This document shows, piece by piece, positions 15,601 through 21,698 of a DNA stretch of 23,188 nt. Position numbers and translations under genes: made by a program. The notes under the pieces were generated by a model. That model was given only the letters and a program-made list of their open reading frames with translations, did not search any database and was not told where the DNA came from. Numbering within the stretch: the first letter of the stretch is position 1; each line of letters starts with the position of its first letter. The stretch comes from a virus: the IMG/VR virus record IMGVR_UViG_3300020172_003865, positions 1-23,188 of that record; one strand, written 5' to 3'.

Positions 15601-15948
15601 GATGACTATTTTAATAAAGGTGATGTTTTAATTATATCTGGCAATCTTTCAAAAGAAGGGGATGAAGAAAACCCAGTTGCAAAGATATATTATTCGTCTT
15701 GCGAAAAAATAGACTCACATTTATTTTTAACAGGAAAAGCTTTAGTTTTTGATGTTGATAAAGATATATCACCCGTCTTACTTAACAAAATATATGATAT
15801 AATTAATTCCTCAAAAGGGGATAGACCTGTATTCTTACAGGTTAATTCTGAAAAACATAAATTTATTTATAAATATAAGATAGAAGCTTCACCTAACGTA
15901 GAGTCTTCTATTAAAAAGCTAATTGAATTGGAGAGTAATAATGTCTAG
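12616..15948 (+). CDS. dnaE: DNA polymerase III alpha subunit (C-family, DnaE type)
   Basis: This 1110-residue protein is a full-length replicative polymerase. The N-terminal PHP domain (1-260) retains all nine metal ligands of active PHP domains: His8, His10, Asp17, His42, Glu67, His98, Cys147, Asp215 and His217. The palm has GWGRGSAAGS near 368-377, the catalytic PDIDLDFDD with Asp406 and Asp408, and Asp562 in KIDFLGLRNLG. Fingers and the helix-hairpin-helix region follow (GYGFNRAHAASYA; NGIGSSIADAI), then a C-terminal OB fold (VKIGGIITAVKK). No separate epsilon-type exonuclease is seen nearby, so the PHP domain may proofread. GTG 12616 overlaps the previous TAG and is preceded by AGAGGAA. 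This is the largest gene in the window. Confidence 0.95.
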   Translation: MKNWTNLHNHTVYSMLDGHGRIEEYLDRARSLGMKGLATTDHGNIHSWLDFYDAGQATGVKPILGSEFYQARKTRFDKDEEERSGPAKNEWEQRGPYHITILAKNNVGYKNIIKMSSRSFLEGYYVKPRIDHDLISQHSDGIIVLSGCLNSEVSQALLRNDFDYALNSAKKMQDIVGRENYFIEVQDHGLSEQRKVFNQLVEIASIIGAKVVPSGDCHYVHQNDARAHDIMLCVATNCNIHTPNRFSFSGDEFYLQSYDEMERKFNPDWLKNTMDVCDMVDINLNFGNIYFPDFPIPTKETSNDYFERLAWSGLKERYGDPLPQHIIDRANHEIRVVKDMGFPEYFLVVSDLVNWAKNNNVRVGWGRGSAAGSILSYAFKITNLDPIKFGLMFERFLVEGRKSMPDIDLDFDDRHRDEVINYARSKYGVDHVAHICTFNKTGARQSIRDAARALGHDFAAGDTVAKLVPPPILGISKNLSECMEVADFSELYKKDNTAKEIVDTAFGLEGLVRQTGIHAAGVVISKGPLTDYLPIMQKGVDNPIVTQWDMGRVEQCGLLKIDFLGLRNLGVIDSCVKLIEKHKGILIDIDLIPLDDTKTYDELCRGNCAGVFQLESSSMREMMISLQPRSIEDIMALISLHRPGPMGSGMDKEYIDRKHGRSRIKYDDPKLESVLAPSLGIMLYQEDVLGVARELAGFSSAEADDLRKVIGKKLMDKIAKMRSKFVEGCVESSQISEQLANKIFSDIEYFGGYGFNRAHAASYAMISYVTAYLKANYTVEYMAALMSSVVGNKDKQSFYLSDCRKLGISVLPPSVNYSGFDFEVIDDSSIVFGLSAVNGIGSSIADAIVSSRDELNPYKNLSDFFRRCDPTILKKSTLEHLAMAGALDELIDEYKVGYNRLEELSILEKEKDELGIYVTTHPVLGIWDILSKKITCEIIDLINYTVGSSVKIGGIITAVKKIMTKKGQKMFKITIEDISSDIEIIIFPNAAKSISDDYFNKGDVLIISGNLSKEGDEENPVAKIYYSSCEKIDSHLFLTGKALVFDVDKDISPVLLNKIYDIINSSKGDRPVFLQVNSEKHKFIYKYKIEASPNVESSIKKLIELESNNV

Positions 15949-16306
15949 TGTTGGTCCTACTATTAACCCTGTAGAAAAATGGTGTTGGGTATTCTGCTCA
16001 TCATGCAATAGATGTCAAGACAAGGGTAGATATACCAAATGTAACGGTTGCTCTGGAAGATATGATCCAGAATTAAAAATTAAAGTTGATAATGAAGATT
16101 TTTGTGATTGCAAAAATGGAATCCTTAGATGGAAGACACAGCAAGGTCGTTTAGTTATGACTAAGTTTAATTCAAATCCATTCAAGGGCAGCGTTAGATA
16201 TCAGAAAAAAACAGAAGACGAAAGAGACTGGGACTCTTACGTAAAAGATATGAGAGAAAAAATGGATGATCCAAATTGGAATCCAATAACAATTTATGAG
16301 GAGTAA
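15941..16306 (+). CDS. Cysteine-rich zinc-binding protein, 121 aa
   Basis: The first 60 residues hold a dense cysteine set: CWVFCSSCNRC, then CNGC, then FCDC. This could bind one or two zinc ions. The second half is charged and soluble. No family was recognised; a zinc-finger DNA- or RNA-binding accessory of the replisome would suit its place directly after the polymerase. ATG 15941, preceded by GGAGAG, overlaps the polymerase end by 8 nt; the longer frame from 15923 lies wholly within polymerase coding sequence and is not favoured. Confidence 0.75.
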   Translation: MSSVGPTINPVEKWCWVFCSSCNRCQDKGRYTKCNGCSGRYDPELKIKVDNEDFCDCKNGILRWKTQQGRLVMTKFNSNPFKGSVRYQKKTEDERDWDSYVKDMREKMDDPNWNPITIYEE

Positions 16307-16308
16307 AG

Positions 16309-16533
16309 ATGTCAATTCCCGCAGTTGTACAAAAAGGAAATATTAAATTAACTGAATATACAGATTCAACATATAATTATGAAGATAAATTATTTTTACA
16401 ATGTACTTGTGTTGGTTTTTATTTAACACCTAAAGATCTAAAAGATCTATACACAGTAATTCATTACTACCTTAATGCAGATGAGATAACAGATGTTGAG
16501 GTTATGATTGGTGGCGAAAATGTGGCCATCTGA
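16309..16533 (+). CDS. Hypothetical protein, 74 aa
   Basis: Not recognised. GAGGAG stands 7 nt before ATG 16309. The product alternates strand-like segments (GNIKLTEYTD, LFLQCTCVGFYL, DVEVMIGGENVAI) with a helix (PKDLKDLYTVIHYYLN), suggesting a small alpha/beta fold. The end overlaps the next small gene by 14 nt. Confidence 0.7.
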   Translation: MSIPAVVQKGNIKLTEYTDSTYNYEDKLFLQCTCVGFYLTPKDLKDLYTVIHYYLNADEITDVEVMIGGENVAI

Positions 16534-16681
16534 TGATTATATGGAGATAGGTGAAACTGGTTGGATTCCAACAAAGAATGGTTGTTATGTAAATAAGCAT
16601 AATGGTCACACAATAGACGAGATGGGAAAAGAATATGATGAGGAAGGAAATCTAATTTTTGACCCAAATGAATATGAATAG
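16520..16681 (+). CDS. Hypothetical acidic protein, 53 aa
   Basis: Not recognised. A 53-codon frame starts at ATG 16520 (MWPSDDYMEIGETGWIPTKN), overlapping the previous gene by 14 nt, and ends at TAG 16679-16681, 9 nt before the next start. GGTGGCG lies just upstream as a possible ribosome-binding site. The product is acidic and polar, with the look of a short beta-hairpin (GWIPTKNGCYVNKHNGHTI) followed by an acidic tail. It fills the only space between two supported genes. Confidence 0.6.
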   Translation: MWPSDDYMEIGETGWIPTKNGCYVNKHNGHTIDEMGKEYDEEGNLIFDPNEYE

Positions 16682-16690
16682 GAGTATTTT

Positions 16691-17485
16691 TTGTTATCAA
16701 TACCAATTAAAAGTTATGAATCACTTAGCTATTTAGAGCGGCTTAGTCTAGTAGATTTTTCCTACTCTAGAATAGATACATACACACAATGTCCAGCTAA
16801 GTATTTTTATTCTTATATACAAAAAGAGCCAAGACAGTTTAATGCAGCTGCTACCCTTGGTAATATTGTTCACTCTGTATTAGAGAATAAATTAGAAAAT
16901 AATAAACAGATAGATTTAGAAGAACTTAAATCAGAATATGAAAAAAATATCCCAATTTGGGATCCAGATAATAAAATATCTAATGAACTAATATCTGTTG
17001 GATCTCAAATAATAGATGACTTTTACGATACCAATAGTGATGTAAATTTTCACATCTTTGATAAAGAGTTGGCATTCAGTTTAATTATTGGCAGCTACAA
17101 GATAATAGGTTTTATAGATAGAGTAGATGTATATGAGGATAGAGTCCATATAACTGATTATAAAACAGGCAAATGGGAAGTAACTCTTAAGGAGGTTCCT
17201 AATAATTTGCAGTTAGGAATATATGCACTAGCTATGGATCACATATTCCCAGATAAAGAAGTATATGCAGAGCTATACTATCTTAGATCTGGAAAGAAAA
17301 AAGGTCATCTATTTTCTAAGCAAGATATTGAAAATGTAAAAGTAAAATTGATTCAATCTATAAATAATATTATTTCAGATAGAAATTTCAATCCAACATC
17401 AAACGGAAGAATATGTAGCTATTGCGACCACGCAGCTTCTGGAGCTTGTGGTACTGGTGTTTTTAGAAATAAGAAAAGAAGTTAG
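16691..17485 (+). CDS. RecB/Cas4-like PD-(D/E)XK exonuclease with iron-sulphur cysteines
   Basis: The 264-residue protein is a single-domain nuclease of the Cas4/RecB family, probably a DNA exonuclease for recombination or end processing. All core residues are visible: His61 (GNIVHSVLE), Asp143 (GFIDRVD), Asp156-Tyr-Lys158 (ITDYKTGK) and Gln174xxxTyr178 (QLGIY). Cys34 (QCPAKY), Cys242, Cys245 and Cys253 are placed as the four iron-sulphur ligands of Cas4 and AddB. The start is TTG 16691, supported by AGGAG at 16680-16684 six nt upstream. It is the last gene of the long operon and ends just before the terminator at 17492. The protein at 9617 is a degenerate relative. Confidence 0.87.
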   Translation: MLSIPIKSYESLSYLERLSLVDFSYSRIDTYTQCPAKYFYSYIQKEPRQFNAAATLGNIVHSVLENKLENNKQIDLEELKSEYEKNIPIWDPDNKISNELISVGSQIIDDFYDTNSDVNFHIFDKELAFSLIIGSYKIIGFIDRVDVYEDRVHITDYKTGKWEVTLKEVPNNLQLGIYALAMDHIFPDKEVYAELYYLRSGKKKGHLFSKQDIENVKVKLIQSINNIISDRNFNPTSNGRICSYCDHAASGACGTGVFRNKKRS

Positions 17486-17491
17486 ACAAAT

Positions 17492-17523
17492 AAAAATGGG
17501 GCCGGTTTCCCAGCCCCATTTTT
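17492..17523. terminator. Bidirectional intrinsic terminator between convergent genes
   Basis: AAAAATGGGGC (17492-17502) pairs perfectly with GCCCCATTTTT (17513-17523) around a 10-nt loop. T-rich sequence follows on the + strand (TTTTTATTTTATTTTAT) and also on the minus strand (ATTTTTATTTG). It closes the + strand replication operon and, from the other side, the lone minus-strand gene ending at 17543. Confidence 0.9.
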
Positions 17524-17542
17524 ATTTTATTTTATATAAGAA

Positions 17543-17716
17543 TCAGAAGTCTGATTCGGAAGAGTCAGCGATGTCAAACTCGGTAAACTCAGTTACCAAC
17601 TTAATTGCCGAATCAAAGTCATAACCATAGTTTACAACTAGGTCTTCAGCAATTTCGCTGTTCATTTGGTCAATTGTTTCCTTGATGATTTCGTTTAGTG
17701 TATTAATGGTGGACAT
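17543..17716 (-). CDS. Minus-strand small acidic protein, 57 aa
   Basis: This is the only gene seen on the minus strand. It reads from ATG (17716-17714) to TGA (17545-17543) and encodes MSTINTLNEIIKETIDQMNS, a middle with LVVNYGYDFDSAIKLV, and an end DIADSSESDF. It has 14 Asp/Glu against 2 Lys and no Arg, a net charge near -12. The first half is a likely amphipathic helix; the middle recalls a small helical UBA-like fold. The base composition is less AT-rich than the neighbouring genes. AAAGAAAG precedes the start by about 7 nt. It has its own leader hairpin (17737-17756) and terminator. The function is unknown; small acidic phage proteins often inhibit host DNA-binding or RNA polymerase partners, but that is inference. 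Confidence 0.78.
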   Translation of the reverse strand: MSTINTLNEIIKETIDQMNSEIAEDLVVNYGYDFDSAIKLVTEFTEFDIADSSESDF

Positions 17717-17736
17717 TATATTTTCTTTCTTTTTAG

Positions 17737-17756
17737 GCTACAACTTGCGTTGTAGC
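17737..17756 (-). promoter_or_regulatory. Leader hairpin of the minus-strand gene, GNRA-type loop
   Basis: GCTACAAC pairs perfectly with GTTGTAGC over 8 bp. Read on the minus strand, the 4-nt loop is GCAA, a GNRA tetraloop favoured in structured RNA. On the + strand it would be the unremarkable TTGC. It ends about 20 nt before the minus-strand ATG, so it is most likely a leader-RNA element of that gene. The base of the stem matches the GGCTAC/GTAGCC hairpin before the AIPR-like gene. Confidence 0.6.
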
Positions 17757-17763
17757 GTTTGGT

Positions 17764-17792
17764 TTGTTTTTTTTTACTTTTTATTGTATAAT
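17764..17792 (+). promoter_or_regulatory. Sigma-70-type promoter for the nuclease/sigma-factor operon
   Basis: TTGTTT (17764-17769) and a consensus TATAAT (17787-17792) are separated by exactly 17 nt, the spacer being T-rich. Transcription would start near 17799, leaving a leader of about 25 nt with AGGATACAGG just before ATG 17825. This is the best host-type promoter in the window, and it lies at the divergent boundary between the minus-strand gene and the right-hand operon. Confidence 0.8.
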
Positions 17793-17824
17793 ATAGATAC
17801 GCTTATAGACATAAAGGATACAGG

Positions 17825-18388
17825 ATGCAGACAAGGATTGCAACGCCAAACGATTTTTTTCTGGAAAAATCTTCGTTCAAAAAACAACCTAATTTGAATA
17901 ATATCAGAAACAAGCAGGTTGATCAAGCAATTATGAATGATGAACTTCCAAAAAGAAAAAAAGGAAACGCATATCAATATACTAAAACTGGTTACAGGAA
18001 AGATATTGACATGAATGTTAGATCAAGTTGGGAAGCAAATTTTGTCAGGATTTTAAAATTATATAAAATTGATTTTGAATTTGAGCCAACAGTATTCCCA
18101 TTCCCAATTAAAAGGGGAACAAGAGCTTACACTCCAGATTTTCTGTTGACAAGGAATAATGAATGGATCGAAGTCAAAGGCTATCTAGATGATAAAAGTA
18201 AACTAAAATTGAAAAGGTTTAAAAGATATTATCCAGATGAGTTTGCAAAGCTAACTTGTGTCATTAGCAAATACTCCACCGACGCTAAAAATTTTATGAA
18301 CGAACTAGAGGTTCCGGTAATAATTTATTATGAAGATATAAGAGATATATATAGTGATTATTTTATAAATTGGGAAGGCAAGAAATGA
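17825..18388 (+). CDS. PD-(D/E)XK endonuclease, TnsA/T7 endonuclease I-like
   Basis: The 187-residue protein has a basic, disordered first 60 residues and then a compact nuclease core. Glu70 lies in RSSWEANFVRIL, FEFEP follows, Asp105 is in YTPDFLL and Glu116-Val-Lys118 in WIEVKGYLD, with a basic helix KLKLKRFKRYY after it. This order (E...PD...ExK) matches the head-completion/TnsA-like branch used by phage nucleases and resolvases. It probably cuts DNA during recombination, packaging or host-DNA breakdown. It is the first gene after the promoter at 17764 and overlaps the sigma-like gene by 4 nt (ATGA). Confidence 0.8.
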   Translation: MQTRIATPNDFFLEKSSFKKQPNLNNIRNKQVDQAIMNDELPKRKKGNAYQYTKTGYRKDIDMNVRSSWEANFVRILKLYKIDFEFEPTVFPFPIKRGTRAYTPDFLLTRNNEWIEVKGYLDDKSKLKLKRFKRYYPDEFAKLTCVISKYSTDAKNFMNELEVPVIIYYEDIRDIYSDYFINWEGKK

Positions 18389-19248
18389 GTAGTTATAAAG
18401 AGCAGTATTATTCACTGCAAGAAAATGAAATGCAAGATCTTATAGACAAGGCAAAAAAGGGTTCAGGTCATCATCAGGAAGAGTTGCTGAAAGTGTTTAG
18501 TAACTTCTTAACTAAATATACGTCACTGCTGTATTATTCCAAGTTTAATCTAAATGATTATGATATTCGAAGGTTTATTTCTTTGTTTATCAAAGATCCC
18601 GGTACACGTTTTGCGTTAATGAAAAACAAACTTAATCAAAATAACATGAGAGTGATCAATGAGTGTATGAGGGGTATTAACTATATGGCAAGAAGGTATG
18701 GTGACGAGGAAGATATTCGCCAAACAATAAACCTAACATTTTTTCAGTGTATTAACAGATATGAGAGAAAAGATTCAGCAAAAGGTCCAATACCATTTAG
18801 TGGATTTTTATATAGTTATTTTTTTTATCTACTAAAAAAGAATGTTGATACATTTTTAATTGATCAGCTTGGTAGAAAAACTTTCCCACTACTCAGTGAC
18901 GATGCAACAACAGATGAAAGTGATGAAAACTATGTTGTAGGATTTAAGGCAGATCCAGTAGAATACTCCTTAGAGCAGATGCTTTCTACCGATAAAATTG
19001 ATGAATTTTGGGTTCTTGGAGAGAAAAATGTATCACCGTTTGATAGACTATCTGTTCAGGAAAGACAGCTTTTAAAATGGAGATATGTAGATGGTGAAAG
19101 ATCCAGTGAGATATCTCTAAAAATAAATGAGCACCCTAACACAATTAGAGAGCATTTAACTAAAATTAAAAATAAAGTTAGAGATTTAATAATTGAATTA
19201 GAAATTGATGAATACGCAATTCTTTTATCAGCGGAGAAGGTAAAGTGA
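18385..19248 (+). CDS. Sigma-70-family RNA polymerase sigma factor, phage type
   Basis: The 287-residue protein likely redirects host RNA polymerase to phage promoters. Region 2-like sequence lies about residues 105-160: YGDEEDIRQTINLTFFQCIN, RYERKDSAKGPIPFSGFLYS and then the helix FYLLKKN. Region 4 lies about 222-270: LSVQERQLLKWRYVDGERSS, EISLKINEHPNTIREHLTKI and KNKVRDLI, with a clear helix-turn-helix. Between an N-terminal helix (LIDKAKKGSG) and region 2 there are about 50 extra residues not usual in short sigma factors. ATG 18385 follows GGAAGG; TTG 18370 is in frame but less likely. It sits directly behind a nuclease and ahead of nucleotide-metabolism genes. Confidence 0.78.
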   Translation: MSSYKEQYYSLQENEMQDLIDKAKKGSGHHQEELLKVFSNFLTKYTSLLYYSKFNLNDYDIRRFISLFIKDPGTRFALMKNKLNQNNMRVINECMRGINYMARRYGDEEDIRQTINLTFFQCINRYERKDSAKGPIPFSGFLYSYFFYLLKKNVDTFLIDQLGRKTFPLLSDDATTDESDENYVVGFKADPVEYSLEQMLSTDKIDEFWVLGEKNVSPFDRLSVQERQLLKWRYVDGERSSEISLKINEHPNTIREHLTKIKNKVRDLIIELEIDEYAILLSAEKVK

Positions 19249-19751
19249 CAATTCAAAAACTTCAGCAATTGCTAACAGATTTTTTAGCGCCTCAGTTAAC
19301 AGAGGTAATAGACGCATACAGTTCTGCTGAAAAAATAAATAAATATTTTGTAGAAATTCCAGAAGTTGATATAGTTGATTTAGGCATAGACAACATCGCT
19401 TCGCTAGTTGCTAGAACGTCTAATGTTTATGGACGCGCTGCTAGATTTGCTGGAATGGCTCGGGCACATTTTAAAATTGTAGAAGGTAACTATAAAAGAG
19501 TATACAAATCTAACCGAGTTGGAAAAAATGAAGCCGAAAGAGAAGCTTCTGCTATGACTGCTGCAGAAGAGCAGTACTCTGAAATGGTTACAGCTGAGGC
19601 AATGGTTAGCTTAGCTGAATCAATGGAAAACTCAGCTCGCATCGCTTCCGAATCAGCCAGAAAATTAATGGATAAGATCCAATCTATGCAGGTAGCAGCC
19701 TATAGGGAAGAAAAAGGTTCATATTTAGAATCTGACTTTAGTACTTACTAA
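19245..19751 (+). CDS. Helical coiled-coil protein of unknown function, 168 aa
   Basis: Not recognised. Nearly the whole chain is predicted helix: an amphipathic start (QKLQQLLTDFLAPQLTEVID), a basic central helix (ARAHFKIVEGNYKRVYKSNR) and a long alanine/glutamate/methionine-rich helix from about residue 90 to 155. The last has few helix breakers, as in coiled-coil or oligomerising proteins. No membrane segment is seen. GTG 19245 overlaps the sigma-gene stop, with GGAGAAGG upstream, so the start is well supported. Similar helical proteins near phage recombination genes are known, but no specific match is claimed. Confidence 0.75.
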   Translation: MTIQKLQQLLTDFLAPQLTEVIDAYSSAEKINKYFVEIPEVDIVDLGIDNIASLVARTSNVYGRAARFAGMARAHFKIVEGNYKRVYKSNRVGKNEAEREASAMTAAEEQYSEMVTAEAMVSLAESMENSARIASESARKLMDKIQSMQVAAYREEKGSYLESDFSTY

Positions 19752-19770
19752 TTAAGAAAAAGGATATTAT

Positions 19771-19995
19771 ATGTTTATAGGTTACTATAAAAGTGTTACG
19801 TCATCCAAAGAGTTTTATTCAGAAAAAAGAAAAGATTTAAATTTCCCTATACAGGTTGAGTATAAGGGTGATAGATATCTTTTAAATAAAACGATTCAAG
19901 TATCTAGTAATTCTCATGAAAATAATATAATTAACACCGCCAAAAAATATGGAATAGAATATGACATTAGAATTGACTCAGGAGCAAGTAGCTGA
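19771..19995 (+). CDS. Hypothetical protein, 74 aa
   Basis: Not recognised. AAAGGA stands about 9 nt before ATG 19771. The product is mainly strand-like and basic in the first half (MFIGYYKSVT, IQVEYKGDRYLLNKTIQV) with a polar end. It overlaps the next small gene by 35 nt, a longer overlap than usual here, so one of the two starts could be further downstream. Confidence 0.6.
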   Translation: MFIGYYKSVTSSKEFYSEKRKDLNFPIQVEYKGDRYLLNKTIQVSSNSHENNIINTAKKYGIEYDIRIDSGASS

Positions 19996-20116
19996 CGTAA
20001 AATCAGAAATTGAAAACTTTTTACATGAAATATATTCTCAAGACAGAGAGCTATACTCAAGACAAGAAGTTGAAAACATGCTGCTAGATATATATTCTTT
20101 ACTCAAAATAAACTGA
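19961..20116 (+). CDS. Hypothetical small acidic helical protein, 51 aa
   Basis: A 51-codon frame runs from ATG 19961 to TGA 20114-20116, with GGA 7 nt upstream. The product begins MTLELTQEQVADVKSEIENF and is almost entirely helical and acidic, with YSRQEVENMLLDIYSLL at the end. No family was recognised. It fills the gap before RNase H and overlaps the preceding gene by 35 nt. Confidence 0.6.
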   Translation: MTLELTQEQVADVKSEIENFLHEIYSQDRELYSRQEVENMLLDIYSLLKIN

Positions 20117-20127
20117 AACGGTGTTAA

Positions 20128-20562
20128 ATGAACATAGAAGTTTTCTGCGATGGAGCATCGCGTGGTCAAGGTCAAAAAAAATTTGGAGAGGCAGCGTGTT
20201 CTGCTGTTGTTTATAAAAATAGAAAAAAAATAGCACAATTTGCCAGAGGTCTTGGTCCTAGAACTAACAACGAAGCAGAGTATGAGGCTGTAATAGCTGG
20301 CTTATTAATATGTTCTATGGCTGATTTATCAGATCCAATTATATATACTGATTCTGCCGTTGTGGCAAATCAGATCAATGGTAAGTGGAAGTGTAAAAAT
20401 GCTTCCCTTATTCCATTACTAATGACAGTTGAAGAAATAAGGGAAGAATTTAATTTTCGAGTAGTTCAAGTAAATAGGTCTTTTGTTTGGGAGCCAGACG
20501 CCCTAGCTAATGCATTTCTTAATGAATTAGAAATCAGAAAAGAGTACGTATCCAAGATTTAA
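20128..20562 (+). CDS. rnhA: Ribonuclease HI
   Basis: RNase H removes RNA from RNA-DNA hybrids, here probably the primers laid down by the phage primase. The 144-residue protein has the full acidic site: Asp8 (FCDGASRGQG), Glu49 (TNNEAEYEAVIAGL), Asp75 (YTDSAVVANQING) and Asp124 (WEPDALANAF). The basic substrate-handle region of the E. coli enzyme is short, as in bacterial and archaeal type-1 members of the YpdQ/Rv2228c kind. ATG 20128 follows the previous stop by 11 nt. The gene ends 17 nt before the next start, and a promoter fills that space. Confidence 0.9.
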   Translation: MNIEVFCDGASRGQGQKKFGEAACSAVVYKNRKKIAQFARGLGPRTNNEAEYEAVIAGLLICSMADLSDPIIYTDSAVVANQINGKWKCKNASLIPLLMTVEEIREEFNFRVVQVNRSFVWEPDALANAFLNELEIRKEYVSKI

Positions 20563-20563
20563 G

Positions 20564-20572
20564 TGCTATAAT
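20564..20572 (+). promoter_or_regulatory. Extended -10 promoter, probably giving a leaderless mRNA
   Basis: TGC followed by a perfect TATAAT (20567-20572) forms an extended -10 element. No -35 hexamer is visible at 16-18 nt. The expected start point, 7-8 nt further, coincides with ATG 20580. No ribosome-binding site precedes that ATG. Together these suggest transcription starting at the A of the start codon. Confidence 0.6.
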
Positions 20573-20579
20573 AGACACT

Positions 20580-21371
20580 ATGAATGTACAAAAAAAATAT
20601 CATCCCGAATATCCAATAATTATTGGGCTATCTGGAAAGGCTGCCAGTGGTAAGACTTCTGTAGCTGAACAGATAGTTCCAAAAGCTAGAATAAATAACT
20701 CAGATGGACATATCATCTGGGATCATATCTTCTTTACTTTATCGCTCTATGAAATAGCTACAATTAAAAAGACTACGCTTGGCTTTAGGCAAAAAGATAG
20801 GCAGCTATTTTCTATACATGAAGTACTGTTTGATCTTTTTGGGGGCAATGCCCTAGGTAATATTCCTGACTATAAACATTTTATCGACATTGTTGAGCAG
20901 CTACATAATTTAGCTATAGAACCAGAAGGCATTAAGCCAAGATCTTTTCTGCAAAAGGCAGGAGATCTATGTAGGCTATACGATCCTGAAATTTTTGCCA
21001 AGTGGGTAATATATAAATCAACAAAAATGCACAGAAGTATTATTTCTTCAGAAGGTTTTCAAGAAAATCCTAAACATGTTGGGATTATTATTTCAGATGT
21101 CAGATTTAAAAATGAGGCTGATAAAATTTTAAGTCAACCAAATGGAATGATTATATACTTTGATGCCTCAGATGAAGTCAGAAATCAAAGAATGATGAAA
21201 AGAGATGGTCATCTAATGACAGCAGAACAATCTTCTCATAAATCAGAAAAAGAATGTGACTTGGTGAAAGAAATTTCATCTGCTATAATAGTCACCGATA
21301 ACTTATCAATTGATGAGCAAACTAATAAGACACTAGAAATAATTAACGAGTTCATAAACGTATATGCCTAA
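20580..21371 (+). CDS. Deoxynucleoside monophosphate kinase
   Basis: The 263-residue P-loop kinase resembles T4 gp1-type dNMP kinases, which phosphorylate dTMP, dGMP and modified dCMP to diphosphates. Residues 13-30 hold strand IIIGLSG and Walker A GKAASGKT (19-26). FLQKAGDLCR and the signature ISDVRFKNEAD (about 171-181) follow, then a RMMKRDGH lid segment. It would carry dTMP from ThyX toward dTTP. The start lacks a ribosome-binding site and is preceded immediately by an extended -10 promoter. The last 8 nt overlap the next gene, and a second promoter-like element lies within its 3' part at 21261-21289. Confidence 0.87.
   Translation: MNVQKKYHPEYPIIIGLSGKAASGKTSVAEQIVPKARINNSDGHIIWDHIFFTLSLYEIATIKKTTLGFRQKDRQLFSIHEVLFDLFGGNALGNIPDYKHFIDIVEQLHNLAIEPEGIKPRSFLQKAGDLCRLYDPEIFAKWVIYKSTKMHRSIISSEGFQENPKHVGIIISDVRFKNEADKILSQPNGMIIYFDASDEVRNQRMMKRDGHLMTAEQSSHKSEKECDLVKEISSAIIVTDNLSIDEQTNKTLEIINEFINVYA
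21261..21289 (+). promoter_or_regulatory. Promoter-like element inside the dNMP kinase gene
   Basis: TTGGTG (21261-21266), a 17-nt spacer and an extended -10 TGC-TATAAT (21281-21289) lie 75 nt before ATG 21364. The TGCTATAATAG core equals that before the kinase gene. It lies in coding sequence, so chance cannot be excluded. Confidence 0.35.
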
Positions 21372-21687
21372 GATAACAAAAACAGCAATGGAGCAGTCTA
21401 TGGACTCTCCCCTAGACCAGGTGGTTAATCTCTTGAGTAATGAAATTTCTTTAACGAGTTCTCCCGTAGTAATATGTGGGGTAAATAGAAAAATCAATAT
21501 TGGCAATTTTGAAAATATTGATGTTTATGCAGGGGTTACCATACCTTTGCATGGTGTTTCCTTTGAAGACAAACAAGCTCTGACGGCAGCGGTTGAAGAA
21601 GCAGTTGCCTATGGGTTTTCTTTAGCTTCAAAAGAAACTGGTGAGCGTTATATGCTCATTAAAGAATCACAGCAAGGTACAAAGTAA
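21364..21687 (+). CDS. Hypothetical conserved-type protein, 107 aa
   Basis: No named family was recognised. After a polar N-terminus the sequence forms a compact beta/alpha unit: SSPVVICGVNRKINIGNFEN, IDVYAGVTIPL and then a helix DKQALTAAVEEAVAYGFSLA. The INxGNFExxDVxxGxxxPL pattern is one I associate with phage and plasmid proteins of unknown function; this is memory, not a search. There is no membrane segment. ATG 21364 overlaps the kinase end by 8 nt and has no clear ribosome-binding site. Confidence 0.7.
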   Translation: MPKITKTAMEQSMDSPLDQVVNLLSNEISLTSSPVVICGVNRKINIGNFENIDVYAGVTIPLHGVSFEDKQALTAAVEEAVAYGFSLASKETGERYMLIKESQQGTK

Positions 21688-21698
21688 CAGGAGAAAAA

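Noticed and set aside
16467-16706. Minus-strand frame of 79 codons
   Set aside because: It opposes three small + strand frames with consistent overlaps and start sites, and has histidine/leucine-rich antisense character.
17682-17897. Plus-strand open frame of 71 codons across the promoter region, and a minus-strand frame at 17774-17977
   Set aside because: Both run through the TTGTTT-17-TATAAT promoter and the start of the nuclease gene; the T-rich tract gives low-complexity hydrophobic sequence, and neither has a ribosome-binding site.
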